Assembly: GCF_013377015.1 (NCBI RefSeq) | Contig: NZ_JACABA010000002.1 | Location: forward strand, 1,331,691 to 1,395,690 | Reading direction: 5' to 3' | Origin: Rhodopseudomonas sp. | Lineage (GTDB): Bacteria; Pseudomonadota; Alphaproteobacteria; Rhizobiales; Xanthobacteraceae | Length of the DNA: 64,000 nucleotides | In this document: one piece after another, positions 57,465 to 64,000 of the stretch | Layout: every line of letters begins with the position of its first letter | Numbering within the stretch: position 1 is the first letter of the stretch | The notes under the pieces: model-generated | What the model saw: only the letters and a program-made list of their open reading frames with translations | Told to the model about the DNA's origin: nothing | Database searches by the model: none | Made by a program: the position numbers and the translations under genes

Positions 57465-57497
57465 CGACCTCTCCCGGCGGAACGCGGGGAGAGGTCG
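57465..57497. repeat. Inverted repeat between acyl-CoA synthetase and acyltransferase genes
   Basis: 11-bp arms cgacctctccc / gggagaggtcg with an 11-nt loop, 18 bp beyond the synthetase stop codon. A hairpin without a T run on either strand; it could be a factor-dependent terminator or a short dispersed repeat. Confidence 0.55.
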
Positions 57498-57514
57498 GTA
57501 GCTTTGGCTTTCGG

Positions 57515-59143
57515 TTAGGCCGCAGCGGTGGGGAAGGCGTAGGTCTTGAACTGATCGCGCAGCGAGGTTTTCAGGATCTTGCCGGTGGCGGTGTGCGGGA
57601 TCGCCTCGATGAAGATCACGTCGTCCGGCATCCACCATTTGGCGATCTTGCCGTCCATGTAGTGCAGGATCTCTTCGCGGGTGCAGGTCTGGTCCGGCTT
57701 GAGCTGCACGATCAGCAGCGGCCGTTCGTCCCATTTCGGGTGATAAACCCCGATCACGGCGGCTTCCGCCACCTTGGGATGGCCGACCGCGAGGTTTTCC
57801 AGATCGATCGACGAGATCCATTCGCCGCCGGACTTGATCACGTCCTTGGAGCGGTCGGTGATCCGCATATAGGCGTCGCCGTCGATGGTGGCGACGTCGC
57901 CGGTGTCGAAGAAGCCCGCGTCGTCGAGAATCTCGGTATCGACCCGGTAATAGGCCTTCGACACCGCCGGTCCCGACACCTTGAGTCGGCCGAAGGTCTT
58001 GCCGTCCCATGGCACGTCCTTGCCGGCATCGTCGGTGATCTTCATCTGCACGCCGAACGGCGGATAGCCTTGGGTCGCGAGCCGGTCGAGCTTCGCCTCG
58101 CCTTCGAGCTTGTCGAACGGCGGCTTCATCGTGGCCAGTGTGCCCAACGGGCTCATCTCGGTCATGCCCCAGGCATGGCGCGCCTCGCAGCCCATGTCGA
58201 CGAACGCCTTGATCATCGAGCGCGGCATCGCCGAGCCGCCGCACACCACCATCTTGAGGTGGGGAAGCGTCAGCTTTTCTTTCTGCATGTGCTGCAGCAG
58301 CATCAGCCACACCGTCGGCACCCCGGCGGTGTGGGTGACCTTCTCGGTCGACAGCAGCTCGTAGACCGATGCGCCGTCGAGCTTGGCGCCCGGCATCACC
58401 AGCTTGGTGCCCATCGAGGGTGCGGAAAATGCGATGCCCCAGCTGTTGGCATGGAACAAAGGAACCACCGGAAGCATGGTGTCCTGGGCCCGGGTGCCAA
58501 GCGCGTCCGGGTTGTTGGCCATCAGGGCATGCAGGACGTTGGAACGATGCGAATACAGCACGCCCTTGGGGTCGCCGGTGGTGCCCGAGGTGTAGCACAT
58601 CGCCGCCGCAGTGTTCTCGTCGAAGGTCTTCCACTGGAAGTCGCCGTCGGCCTCCTTCAGCCATTCCTCATAGGCGACCGCGTTCTTCAGCGTGGTCTGC
58701 GGCATGTGCTCCTTGTCGGTCAGCACGATGTAGCGCTCGACGCTGGGCAGCTTGTCGGCGATCTTTTCCAGGACCGGCACGAAGGTGAGGTCGGTGATCA
58801 TCACCCGGTCCTGGGCGTGATTGACGATCCAGACGATTTGGTCCGGGAACAGCCGCGGGTTGACGGTGTGGCAGATCGCCCCGATCCCCATGATGCCGTA
58901 CCAGCACTCCAGGTGCCGCGCGGTGTTCCAGGCGATGGTGCCGACGCGGTCGCCGAGCTTGATGCCGGCGCGGTCCAGCATCTGGCTCACCTTCAGCGAC
59001 CGCTTGTGAATTTCCGCATAGGTGGTGCGAACGATCGGCCCCTCGACCGAGCGCGACACGACCTCCTGGTTGCCATGAACCTGGGCCGCGTGCTCGATAA
59101 TCCGGTGACAAAGCAAAGGCCAATCTTGCATCAATCCAAGCAT
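57515..59143 (-). CDS. Fatty-acid/aryl acyl-CoA synthetase (AMP-forming)
   Basis: 542 aa. Activates a carboxylic acid to its CoA thioester with ATP. P-loop-like motif [20 protein letters not shown], then [13 protein letters not shown], the A8 hinge [20 protein letters not shown] and catalytic Lys in [14 protein letters not shown]. Closest in style to medium/long-chain FadD-like ligases of the Rhizobiales ([20 protein letters not shown] start). Chain-length specificity is not visible. ATG 59143 chosen over 59161. Divergent from the extensin-like gene by 108 bp. Confidence 0.92.
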   Translation of the reverse strand: MLGLMQDWPLLCHRIIEHAAQVHGNQEVVSRSVEGPIVRTTYAEIHKRSLKVSQMLDRAGIKLGDRVGTIAWNTARHLECWYGIMGIGAICHTVNPRLFPDQIVWIVNHAQDRVMITDLTFVPVLEKIADKLPSVERYIVLTDKEHMPQTTLKNAVAYEEWLKEADGDFQWKTFDENTAAAMCYTSGTTGDPKGVLYSHRSNVLHALMANNPDALGTRAQDTMLPVVPLFHANSWGIAFSAPSMGTKLVMPGAKLDGASVYELLSTEKVTHTAGVPTVWLMLLQHMQKEKLTLPHLKMVVCGGSAMPRSMIKAFVDMGCEARHAWGMTEMSPLGTLATMKPPFDKLEGEAKLDRLATQGYPPFGVQMKITDDAGKDVPWDGKTFGRLKVSGPAVSKAYYRVDTEILDDAGFFDTGDVATIDGDAYMRITDRSKDVIKSGGEWISSIDLENLAVGHPKVAEAAVIGVYHPKWDERPLLIVQLKPDQTCTREEILHYMDGKIAKWWMPDDVIFIEAIPHTATGKILKTSLRDQFKTYAFPTAAA

Positions 59144-59251
59144 GCGAACGCTCCTCCTCATTGTTATCCCTCAGGGATTGGCGGCAACTTTAGCGCGGCG
59201 AAGGCCGCCCGGAAATGGTCTTGTGGCGATTTGCTCCGCGGCGAAGCGTCA

Positions 59252-60322
59252 ATGGTTACCGTCGTCGCGGTTTTGCTGATGCTTTTTTCAGCGCCGGCCG
59301 CGGCGCGCACCGCGCGGAGCGGAATTAGCATGCCTTGGGATGCGCTGTTTCAGGATTCGCGGTCGCCGCGCCGCGCCGCCAAGCGCGTCGCCGCCGTGCC
59401 GCGACCGCGCCCCGCCGGAGCGCCGGCCGCGGCGGCGGAGCCCGCCAAACCGACCGAGGCGGCCAGCCATTCCGATCCGGTCGCGGCGACTCCGCCGATT
59501 CCGGAGCCGAGACCGGCCGAGGCGGCGGCCAAGTCGGAGCCGCCGCCGCCATCGGCCTGCCGGCTGGCGCTGACCGACGCCGTTGCGATCGCGCCCAGTA
59601 TCGCCGATATCAAGGGCGACGGCGGCTGCGGCGGCGATGACCTGGTACGGCTCGAAGCGATCGTGCTGGCGGACCACAGCCGCGTCGCGGTGAAGCCGGC
59701 GGCGATCCTTCGCTGCACGATGGCGAGCGCGCTGGCGGACTGGGTCCGCTCGGATCTCGCGCCGCTGGCGGCGTCGCTCGACACCACGCTGAGTAATCTG
59801 GATAATTTCGATTCCTACGAATGCCGCGGCCGCAACCGCGTCAAAGGCGCGAAATTGTCGGAGCACGGCCGCGCCAATGCGATCGATGTCCGTGGCCTCA
59901 AGCTCGGCAACGGACAGACGATCTCGCTGACCGATCGCGGCGTCTCGCGCGAATTGCGCGAGAGCGTGCTGCAATCGGTGTGCGCGCGGTTCACCACGGT
60001 GCTGGGGCCGGGATCGGACTGGTATCACGAGGACCACATCCATCTCGATCTGGCGCTGCGGCGCGGCGACTACCGGATCTGCCAGTGGCACGTCTGGGAC
60101 CCGCTGCCACAGGTGGCGCCGTTGCTGCCGGCCGATCGGCCGGAGCAGGCGCCTCCGCGCGAAAAGGTTGCCGTCAGGGAAGCGACCAAGGAAGCGGCCG
60201 AGCCGGCCGCCAAACCAGCCGGGCCGCAGCAGGCGGAGCCAGACGACATCGACCCGGCCGATATGGAACGGCCGGCCGATCCGCCGGCAACAAAAAAGCG
60301 CCGGATTAACCGGCGCTTTTGA
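59252..60322 (+). CDS. Extensin-like secreted protein
   Basis: 356 aa. Signal peptide MVTVVAVLLMLFSAPAAA; a Pro/Ala-rich linker (residues 40-100); then the extensin_C domain with Cys pairs CRLALTD, GDGGCGGDD, LRCTMASALADWV, YECRGRN and the motif SEHGRANAIDVRGLKL, followed by GSDWYHEDHIHLDLALRRGD. The His/Asp pattern resembles D,D-peptidase/hedgehog-like metallopeptidases, so a cell-wall role is likely. The C-terminal tail of 80 residues is low-complexity. The last codons are also the left arm, loop and right arm of a terminator hairpin (60294-60320). Start: ATG 59252; the longer frame is antisense shadow. Confidence 0.88.
   Translation: MVTVVAVLLMLFSAPAAARTARSGISMPWDALFQDSRSPRRAAKRVAAVPRPRPAGAPAAAAEPAKPTEAASHSDPVAATPPIPEPRPAEAAAKSEPPPPSACRLALTDAVAIAPSIADIKGDGGCGGDDLVRLEAIVLADHSRVAVKPAAILRCTMASALADWVRSDLAPLAASLDTTLSNLDNFDSYECRGRNRVKGAKLSEHGRANAIDVRGLKLGNGQTISLTDRGVSRELRESVLQSVCARFTTVLGPGSDWYHEDHIHLDLALRRGDYRICQWHVWDPLPQVAPLLPADRPEQAPPREKVAVREATKEAAEPAAKPAGPQQAEPDDIDPADMERPADPPATKKRRINRRF
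60294..60320. terminator. Bidirectional intrinsic terminator overlapping the extensin stop codon
   Basis: aaaagcgccgg-attaa-ccggcgctttt: 11-bp perfect stem flanked by A-run and T-run, so it can act on both strands. It ends exactly at the first base of the extensin-like TGA and lies between that gene and the convergent L,D-transpeptidase gene. Confidence 0.9.
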
Positions 60323-60345
60323 AACTCACGACCGCGACGTCGCGG

Positions 60346-61020
60346 TTATTGCATCGCGCTGCCGCCGCCCTGCAGGGCCATCTTCGAATTGTAAGGCGAG
60401 TCGCCGTGCTTGGGTTCCAGCACGACCACGATCGCGCCCTGCTTGACCCGGTTGTAGAGGTCGATCACGTCCTCATTGGTCAGGCGAATGCAGCCCGACG
60501 AAATCGACGCGCCGATATATTCCGGCTGATTGGTGCCGTGAATCCGGAACAAGGTGTCCTTGCCACCCGAATAGAGATAGAGCGCGCGCGAACCCATCGG
60601 ATTGTCGGGACCGGGCGCCACGAATTTCGGCACGCCGAGCCGGGAGATTTCGCTCGGGGTCGGATGCCAGGGCGGCCACTCCGTCATGGCGCCGATCTTG
60701 GCGATGCCCGACCAGGCCATCGCTTCCTCGCCGACGGTGATGCCATAGCGGATCGCCTTGCCGCCGTCCTGCACCAAATAAAGATAATGATTGTCGGAAT
60801 CGACCACGATCGAGCCGGGCGCTTCCTTACGGTGGTAGTCGACGATGGCGCGGCGGAACGGCTCGGCGACCGGGGTCTTGACGTAGGACACCTTGGCCAG
60901 CAGTTCCTTGTCGCGGGGCTTGAATACGGTCTGCGACGTCTCCTGATACGTCGTCTGCATGCAACCCGACAGCAACACGCCTGCGGCCAGTAATCCCAGT
61001 TTCGTTGCAAAAGACGCCAT
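60346..61020 (-). CDS. L,D-transpeptidase lipoprotein (YkuD domain)
   Basis: 224 aa from ATG 61020 (MASFATKLGLLAAGVLLSGC). The lipobox LLSGC gives a lipidated Cys20. YkuD catalytic region HGTNQPEYIGASISSGCIRL with the active-site Cys, followed by TNEDVIDLYNRVKQGAIVVV. It forms 3-3 cross-links in peptidoglycan or attaches proteins to it. Convergent with the extensin-like gene, sharing the terminator at 60294. Several related enzymes are usual in Rhizobiales. Confidence 0.94.
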   Translation of the reverse strand: MASFATKLGLLAAGVLLSGCMQTTYQETSQTVFKPRDKELLAKVSYVKTPVAEPFRRAIVDYHRKEAPGSIVVDSDNHYLYLVQDGGKAIRYGITVGEEAMAWSGIAKIGAMTEWPPWHPTPSEISRLGVPKFVAPGPDNPMGSRALYLYSGGKDTLFRIHGTNQPEYIGASISSGCIRLTNEDVIDLYNRVKQGAIVVVLEPKHGDSPYNSKMALQGGGSAMQ

Positions 61021-61032
61021 AAAAAGTTCCAA

Positions 61033-61365
61033 TCGAGATCCGGCGCCCGAGGCGCACAGCCGTGCATCGCAAAACTACGATTCTTGGCCTTTAGTATCGC
61101 TGAAATCCGTCGTTTTTCCAGTGCTTAGATCACTGCTTCGCTACGCAGCATTCCGCCTGTGGCAATTTTACCGCAGGTCTTGCATCCAGCGGTTAATTTG
61201 CAGGCACCTCTGCCGCGCCTGCGGACCCTCGCCACGCCGGCGCCACGCCGTCGCCGCAAACGGATACCTCACGCCGATGCCGGCGGCAGGCTTGCCAAAC
61301 GCCGCGGAGTTGCGCACTGGAGGTTGGCCGCCTTCCCGCCGACCGCCGATCCTCTGGAGTTCTTC
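61033..61365. other. Long untranslated region upstream of corA
   Basis: About 330 bp between the divergent L,D-transpeptidase and CorA starts. An ORF-compatible frame runs through it to 61159, but it is arginine-rich and not CorA-like. The first 130 bp are AT-richer and probably contain both promoters; the rest is GC-rich leader. I could not match it to a known magnesium riboswitch (M-box or mgtA type). Confidence 0.45.
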
Positions 61366-62346
61366 ATGATCTCGATCTTCGCCCTCGCCGATTCCGCATT
61401 GAAGAAGGCCAGCGCGGTCGATCTCGAATCGCTGCCCGACAACGCGGTCTGGATCGACCTCGAAAAGCCGACCCCGGAGGAAGACCGCGCGGTGGAGCGA
61501 TTGTCCGGGATCGCGATCCCGACCCGCGAGGACATGCAGGAGATCGAGATTTCCAGCCGGCTTTATATCGAGAACGGCGCCCGCTACATGACCGCCAGTC
61601 TGATGTGCGCCGCCGACACCGATTCGCCGCGGATCAGCCCGATCACCTTCATCCTCTCCAGCCATCGGCTGGTGACGGTGCGCTACGACGCGCCGCGGCC
61701 GTTCCTGCTGGTGGAGAACAAGCTGGCGCGCAGCATCGCGCCCGGCGCCAATGGCGAGACCGTGCTGTTGGAACTGCTCGACGCCGTGATCGACCGCTGC
61801 GCCGACATCCTGGAGCGCGCCGGCTCCGACGTCGACGACGTCAGCCGCGATATCTTCGAGCCCGAGGGCGCCGCCCGCACCGGCCACGCCAAACGCTATT
61901 CCACCATCCTGATCACCATCGGCCGCAAGGGCGATCTGGTCTCGAAGGTGCGGGAAAGCCTGGTCTCGATCGGCCGCCTCGTCACCTTCGTCACCGCCGA
62001 GGTCGAGGGCGTCAAATGGTCGAAGGAGATGCGCGCGCAGCTCAAGACCATGCAGCGCGACGTCGTCTCGCTGACCGACCACGCCAGCTATTTGTCGAAC
62101 AAGATCACCTTCACGCTCGACGCCATGCTGGGCGTGGTCAATCTCGAGCAGAACAACATCATCAAGCTGTTCTCGGTGATGGCCGTCGTGCTGATGCCGC
62201 CCACCCTGATCGCCTCGATCTACGGCATGAACTTCAAGAACATGCCGGAGCTGGAATGGCCGCACGGCTACTCGATGGCGCTGGTGATGATGCTCTGCGC
62301 CGCGGTCGGGCCGTATCTGTTGTTCAAGTGGAAGAAGTGGTTGTAG
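61366..62346 (+). CDS. corA: CorA-type magnesium/divalent cation transporter
   Basis: 326 aa from ATG 61366 (MISIFALADSALKKASAV). A large cytosolic funnel domain precedes two C-terminal helices. The first ends in the selectivity motif YGMNF (GMN), followed by the loop KNMPELEWPHGYS and the second helix ALVMMLCAAVGPYLLF with basic end KWKKWL. Pentameric Mg2+ channel; Co2+ or Ni2+ uptake is possible. Length and motif are standard. Confidence 0.95.
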   Translation: MISIFALADSALKKASAVDLESLPDNAVWIDLEKPTPEEDRAVERLSGIAIPTREDMQEIEISSRLYIENGARYMTASLMCAADTDSPRISPITFILSSHRLVTVRYDAPRPFLLVENKLARSIAPGANGETVLLELLDAVIDRCADILERAGSDVDDVSRDIFEPEGAARTGHAKRYSTILITIGRKGDLVSKVRESLVSIGRLVTFVTAEVEGVKWSKEMRAQLKTMQRDVVSLTDHASYLSNKITFTLDAMLGVVNLEQNNIIKLFSVMAVVLMPPTLIASIYGMNFKNMPELEWPHGYSMALVMMLCAAVGPYLLFKWKKWL

Positions 62347-62401
62347 GGTTGTTTTCTGCGCCTCGCGGACACGGCAGGGATGAAGCGCAGACGGCATTGC
62401 G

Positions 62402-62596
62402 ATGAAGGTCAAGGACATCGTCCAATTGTTGGAACGTGAAGGCTGGTTTCTGGTTGCGACGCGCGGCAGTCACCGGCAATTCAAGCATCCGGTTCATCCG
62501 GGTCGGGTCACCGTCGCCGGCAAACTTTCCGATGACCTTGCGCCAGGCACATTGAACAGTATCTTGAAGCAATCCGGTCTGAAGGAACGACGTTGA
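62402..62596 (+). CDS. hicA: HicA toxin
   Basis: 64 aa. Small dsRNA-binding-fold mRNA interferase: MKVKDIVQLLEREGWFLVAT, catalytic His in RGSHRQFKHP, and the C-terminal APGTLNSILKQSGL. Its TGA overlaps the hicB ATG by one base, so toxin and antitoxin are translationally coupled. Confidence 0.93.
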   Translation: MKVKDIVQLLEREGWFLVATRGSHRQFKHPVHPGRVTVAGKLSDDLAPGTLNSILKQSGLKERR

Positions 62597-62802
62597 TGCG
62601 ATACGCAATCATCATTGAGAAAGCCGCCGGAAACTTTTCCGCCTACGTGCCGGATCTTCCGGGCTGTGTTGCCACCGGTGATACGGTCGCTGCGGTCGAA
62701 ACCGAAATTCGCGATGCGATCCGGTTCCACATCGAAGGTCTCAAAGCCGACGGCCTCGCCGTGCCGCCGCCGACCAGCATCGCGGAATATGTCGAGATGT
62801 GA
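62596..62802 (+). CDS. hicB: HicB antitoxin, short form
   Basis: 68 aa. Partial RNase H-like fold: MRYAIIIEKAAGNFSAYVPD, LPGCVATGDTVAAVETEIRD, IRFHIEGLKADGLAVPPPTS. This short form ends after the fold (IAEYVEM) and has no C-terminal DNA-binding domain, so self-repression would need another mechanism. A TTG one codon upstream is an alternative start. Confidence 0.93.
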   Translation: MRYAIIIEKAAGNFSAYVPDLPGCVATGDTVAAVETEIRDAIRFHIEGLKADGLAVPPPTSIAEYVEM

Positions 62803-62823
62803 TGTAGCGAAGAGATTCCGTAG

Positions 62824-62854
62824 GTTGGGTTGGCGCGTTAGCGCGCAACCCAAC
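62824..62854. repeat. Hairpin repeat gttgggttg / caacccaac type
   Basis: Stem gttgggttg-(g)-cgcg paired with cgcg-caacccaac, one bulge, 4-nt loop, about 20 bp after hicB. This hairpin type is a common dispersed element in Bradyrhizobiaceae genomes. No T run, so terminator function is doubtful. From here to the next gene end at 63019 I see no gene. Confidence 0.6.
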
Positions 62855-63018
62855 GATCCGATGCGGAGGACCACTCTTTGGCAGGCCCGACACTCACGAC
62901 CCAGCACGGAGTGTGGAATAGCGCAGCGAAATCCGCCTTTGGATCTGCACGATACGCTTCGTTATTGCGCAGCCGTTCACTTCTTCTTCGGTTTCTTCTT
63001 CCGCGCTATGAAGCCACG

Positions 63019-63972
63019 TTACTCCGCCGGCCTTTGCAGCGCCGCGTGCTTGCGGCCGAAGTCGGGCGCCGCTTCGTCCTGGCCGATCTCGACGATGCCA
63101 CGGCGGATCGTGCGGGTGCGGGAGAAGTGGTCGAACAGCGCCTCGCCGTCGCCGCGGCGGATCGCGCGGGTCAGCTTCGACAAGTCCTCCTGGAACTCGC
63201 CGAGCATTTCCAGCACCGCGTCCTTGTTGGTCAGGAACACGTCGCGCCACATCGTCGGGTCGGACGCGGCGATGCGGGTGAAGTCGCGAAAGCCGCCGGC
63301 GGAGAACTTCAGCACTTCCGAGCGGGTCACTCCTTCGAGCTCCTCGGCCGTGCCTACGATTGTATAGGCGATCAGATGCGGCAGATGGCTGGTCACCGCC
63401 AGCACCTTGTCGTGGTGATCGGCGGTCATGATCTCGACATTGGCGCCGAGCCCGCGCCAGAACGCGGCGAGCTTCTCCACCGCGTCGGCGTCGGCGCCGT
63501 CCGGCGGCGTCAGAATGCACCAGCGGTTGATGAATAATTCGGCGAAGCCGGAATCAGGGCCGGAATTCTCGGTGCCGGCCACCGGATGCGCGGGGATCAG
63601 ATGCACATTGGCGGGCAGATGCTCGGCCATCGCGCGCAGCACTGATCCCTTCACGGAACCTACGTCGGACACGATCGCGCCCGGCGCCAGGTGCGGCGCG
63701 ATTTCTCGGGCGACGTCGCCGCTGGCTGCGACCGGGATACACAGGATGACCAGGTCGGCGCCCGCGACTGCTTCAGCATTGCTCTCAAGCACCCGATCGA
63801 CGATGCCAAGTTCCGCGACGCGCGCGCGCGTCGCCGCCGAACGCGCGGTGGCGACGATCTCGGAGGCCAGCCCCTGAATCCGCGCGCCGCGCGCAATCGA
63901 TCCGCCGATCAGGCCAAAGCCGATCAGCGCGATCCTCTTGAACAGTGGCGCGGTCTGCGTAGTGGCGGTCAC
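63019..63972 (-). CDS. tyrC: Prephenate/arogenate dehydrogenase
   Basis: 317 aa from a GTG start. Oxidative decarboxylation of prephenate or arogenate in tyrosine synthesis. Rossmann motif IALIGFGLIGGSIARGARI, VSDVGSVKGSVLRAM, the catalytic His in PAHPVAGTENSGPDSGF, and the helical domain with HHDKVLAVTSHLPHLIAYTI. The alphaproteobacterial type lacks the ACT domain. The GTG overlaps the stop of the upstream gene by 3 bases (GTGA). After the TAA the frame continues RGFIARKKKPKKK to a second stop. Confidence 0.93.
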   Translation of the reverse strand: MTATTQTAPLFKRIALIGFGLIGGSIARGARIQGLASEIVATARSAATRARVAELGIVDRVLESNAEAVAGADLVILCIPVAASGDVAREIAPHLAPGAIVSDVGSVKGSVLRAMAEHLPANVHLIPAHPVAGTENSGPDSGFAELFINRWCILTPPDGADADAVEKLAAFWRGLGANVEIMTADHHDKVLAVTSHLPHLIAYTIVGTAEELEGVTRSEVLKFSAGGFRDFTRIAASDPTMWRDVFLTNKDAVLEMLGEFQEDLSKLTRAIRRGDGEALFDHFSRTRTIRRGIVEIGQDEAAPDFGRKHAALQRPAE

Positions 63973-64000
63973 GGCTGCGCCATGAAGTCGCGCAGCCCGT
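63969..64000 (-). CDS. C-terminal end of an upstream gene, probably histidinol-phosphate aminotransferase
   Basis: Only nine codons are visible, GLRDFMAQP and stop. The TGA shares bases with the GTG of tyrC. The ending LRDFM plus the position directly before tyrC fits hisC, which precedes tyrC in many Rhizobiales; nothing in the visible residues proves it. Confidence 0.35.
   Translation of the reverse strand, partial: GLRDFMAQP

Noticed and set aside
57593-59251. N-terminal extension of the extensin-like frame to 909 codons
   Set aside because: Antisense to the acyl-CoA synthetase; a good signal peptide starts at ATG 59252.

Overview
The window is chromosomal DNA of very high G+C from an alphaproteobacterium of the Bradyrhizobium/Rhodopseudomonas group (Nitrobacteraceae). 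This is inferred from gene content and protein wording (family-specific hypotheticals, lysine/alanine-rich tails, GTG and TTG starts, short 'gtcattccggggcgcg'-type palindromic repeats); Rhodopseudomonas is my best guess. Almost all of it is ordinary core genome: I see no phage, transposase, CRISPR array or integrative element.

Layout. 1-13.1 kb: a partial unknown gene, a PA0069-type radical SAM protein, RNase HII, a GT39-like membrane protein, a family 4-like uracil-DNA glycosylase, ETF-ubiquinone oxidoreductase, a secreted TPR protein, IspE, a polyprenyl diphosphate synthase, a DUF2007 protein and a TrmN6-like methyltransferase. 13-23 kb: an S49 peptidase, several very small membrane proteins, GlyQS, an internally duplicated unknown protein, a DUF3096 protein, and pyruvate phosphate dikinase with a histone-H1-like tail. 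23-28.5 kb: a Cu+/Ag+ efflux operon (Met/Cys-rich secreted peptide, FixH-like protein, CusB, CusA). 28.7-32.2 kb: a SleB-type hydrolase, a short scar that looks like fused beginnings of nadA and nadB behind an operator-like palindrome, AcuI, and a secreted unknown. 32.2-43 kb: DUF2339, a Nudix/winged-helix regulator of the NrtR/NadQ type with a small phosphatase and an HD hydrolase, Tag, YgfZ, an atypical dihydroorotase, and small conserved proteins. 43-50 kb: SRAP, an MFS transporter with an FAD oxidase, Sua5, tRNA-Pro(CGG), the HigBA toxin-antitoxin pair and a YghU-type GST. 50-55 kb: a Crp/Fnr regulator behind an FNR-type box, DUF2892, an AhpD-like protein, a RibB fusion, glutaryl-CoA dehydrogenase and a metallo-beta-lactamase fold protein. 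55-64 kb: DUF1499, an acyltransferase, an acyl-CoA synthetase, an extensin-like protein, an L,D-transpeptidase, CorA, HicAB, prephenate dehydrogenase, and the last codons of a gene that is probably hisC.

Most notable observations: (1) the apparent nadA-nadB deletion scar with its operator left behind, about 4.6 kb from a gene that looks like the matching NAD regulator; (2) a possibly autoregulated Crp/Fnr gene; (3) enzymes with altered key residues (uracil-DNA glycosylase lacking two Fe-S cysteines, dihydroorotase with QxH instead of HxH, RibBA with a GTP cyclohydrolase half that has no zinc cysteines); (4) several unannotated membrane micro-proteins with clear ribosome binding sites. I did not find a convincing completely new multi-gene system. 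No database search was run; all family names rest on recognised motifs and recalled homologs.
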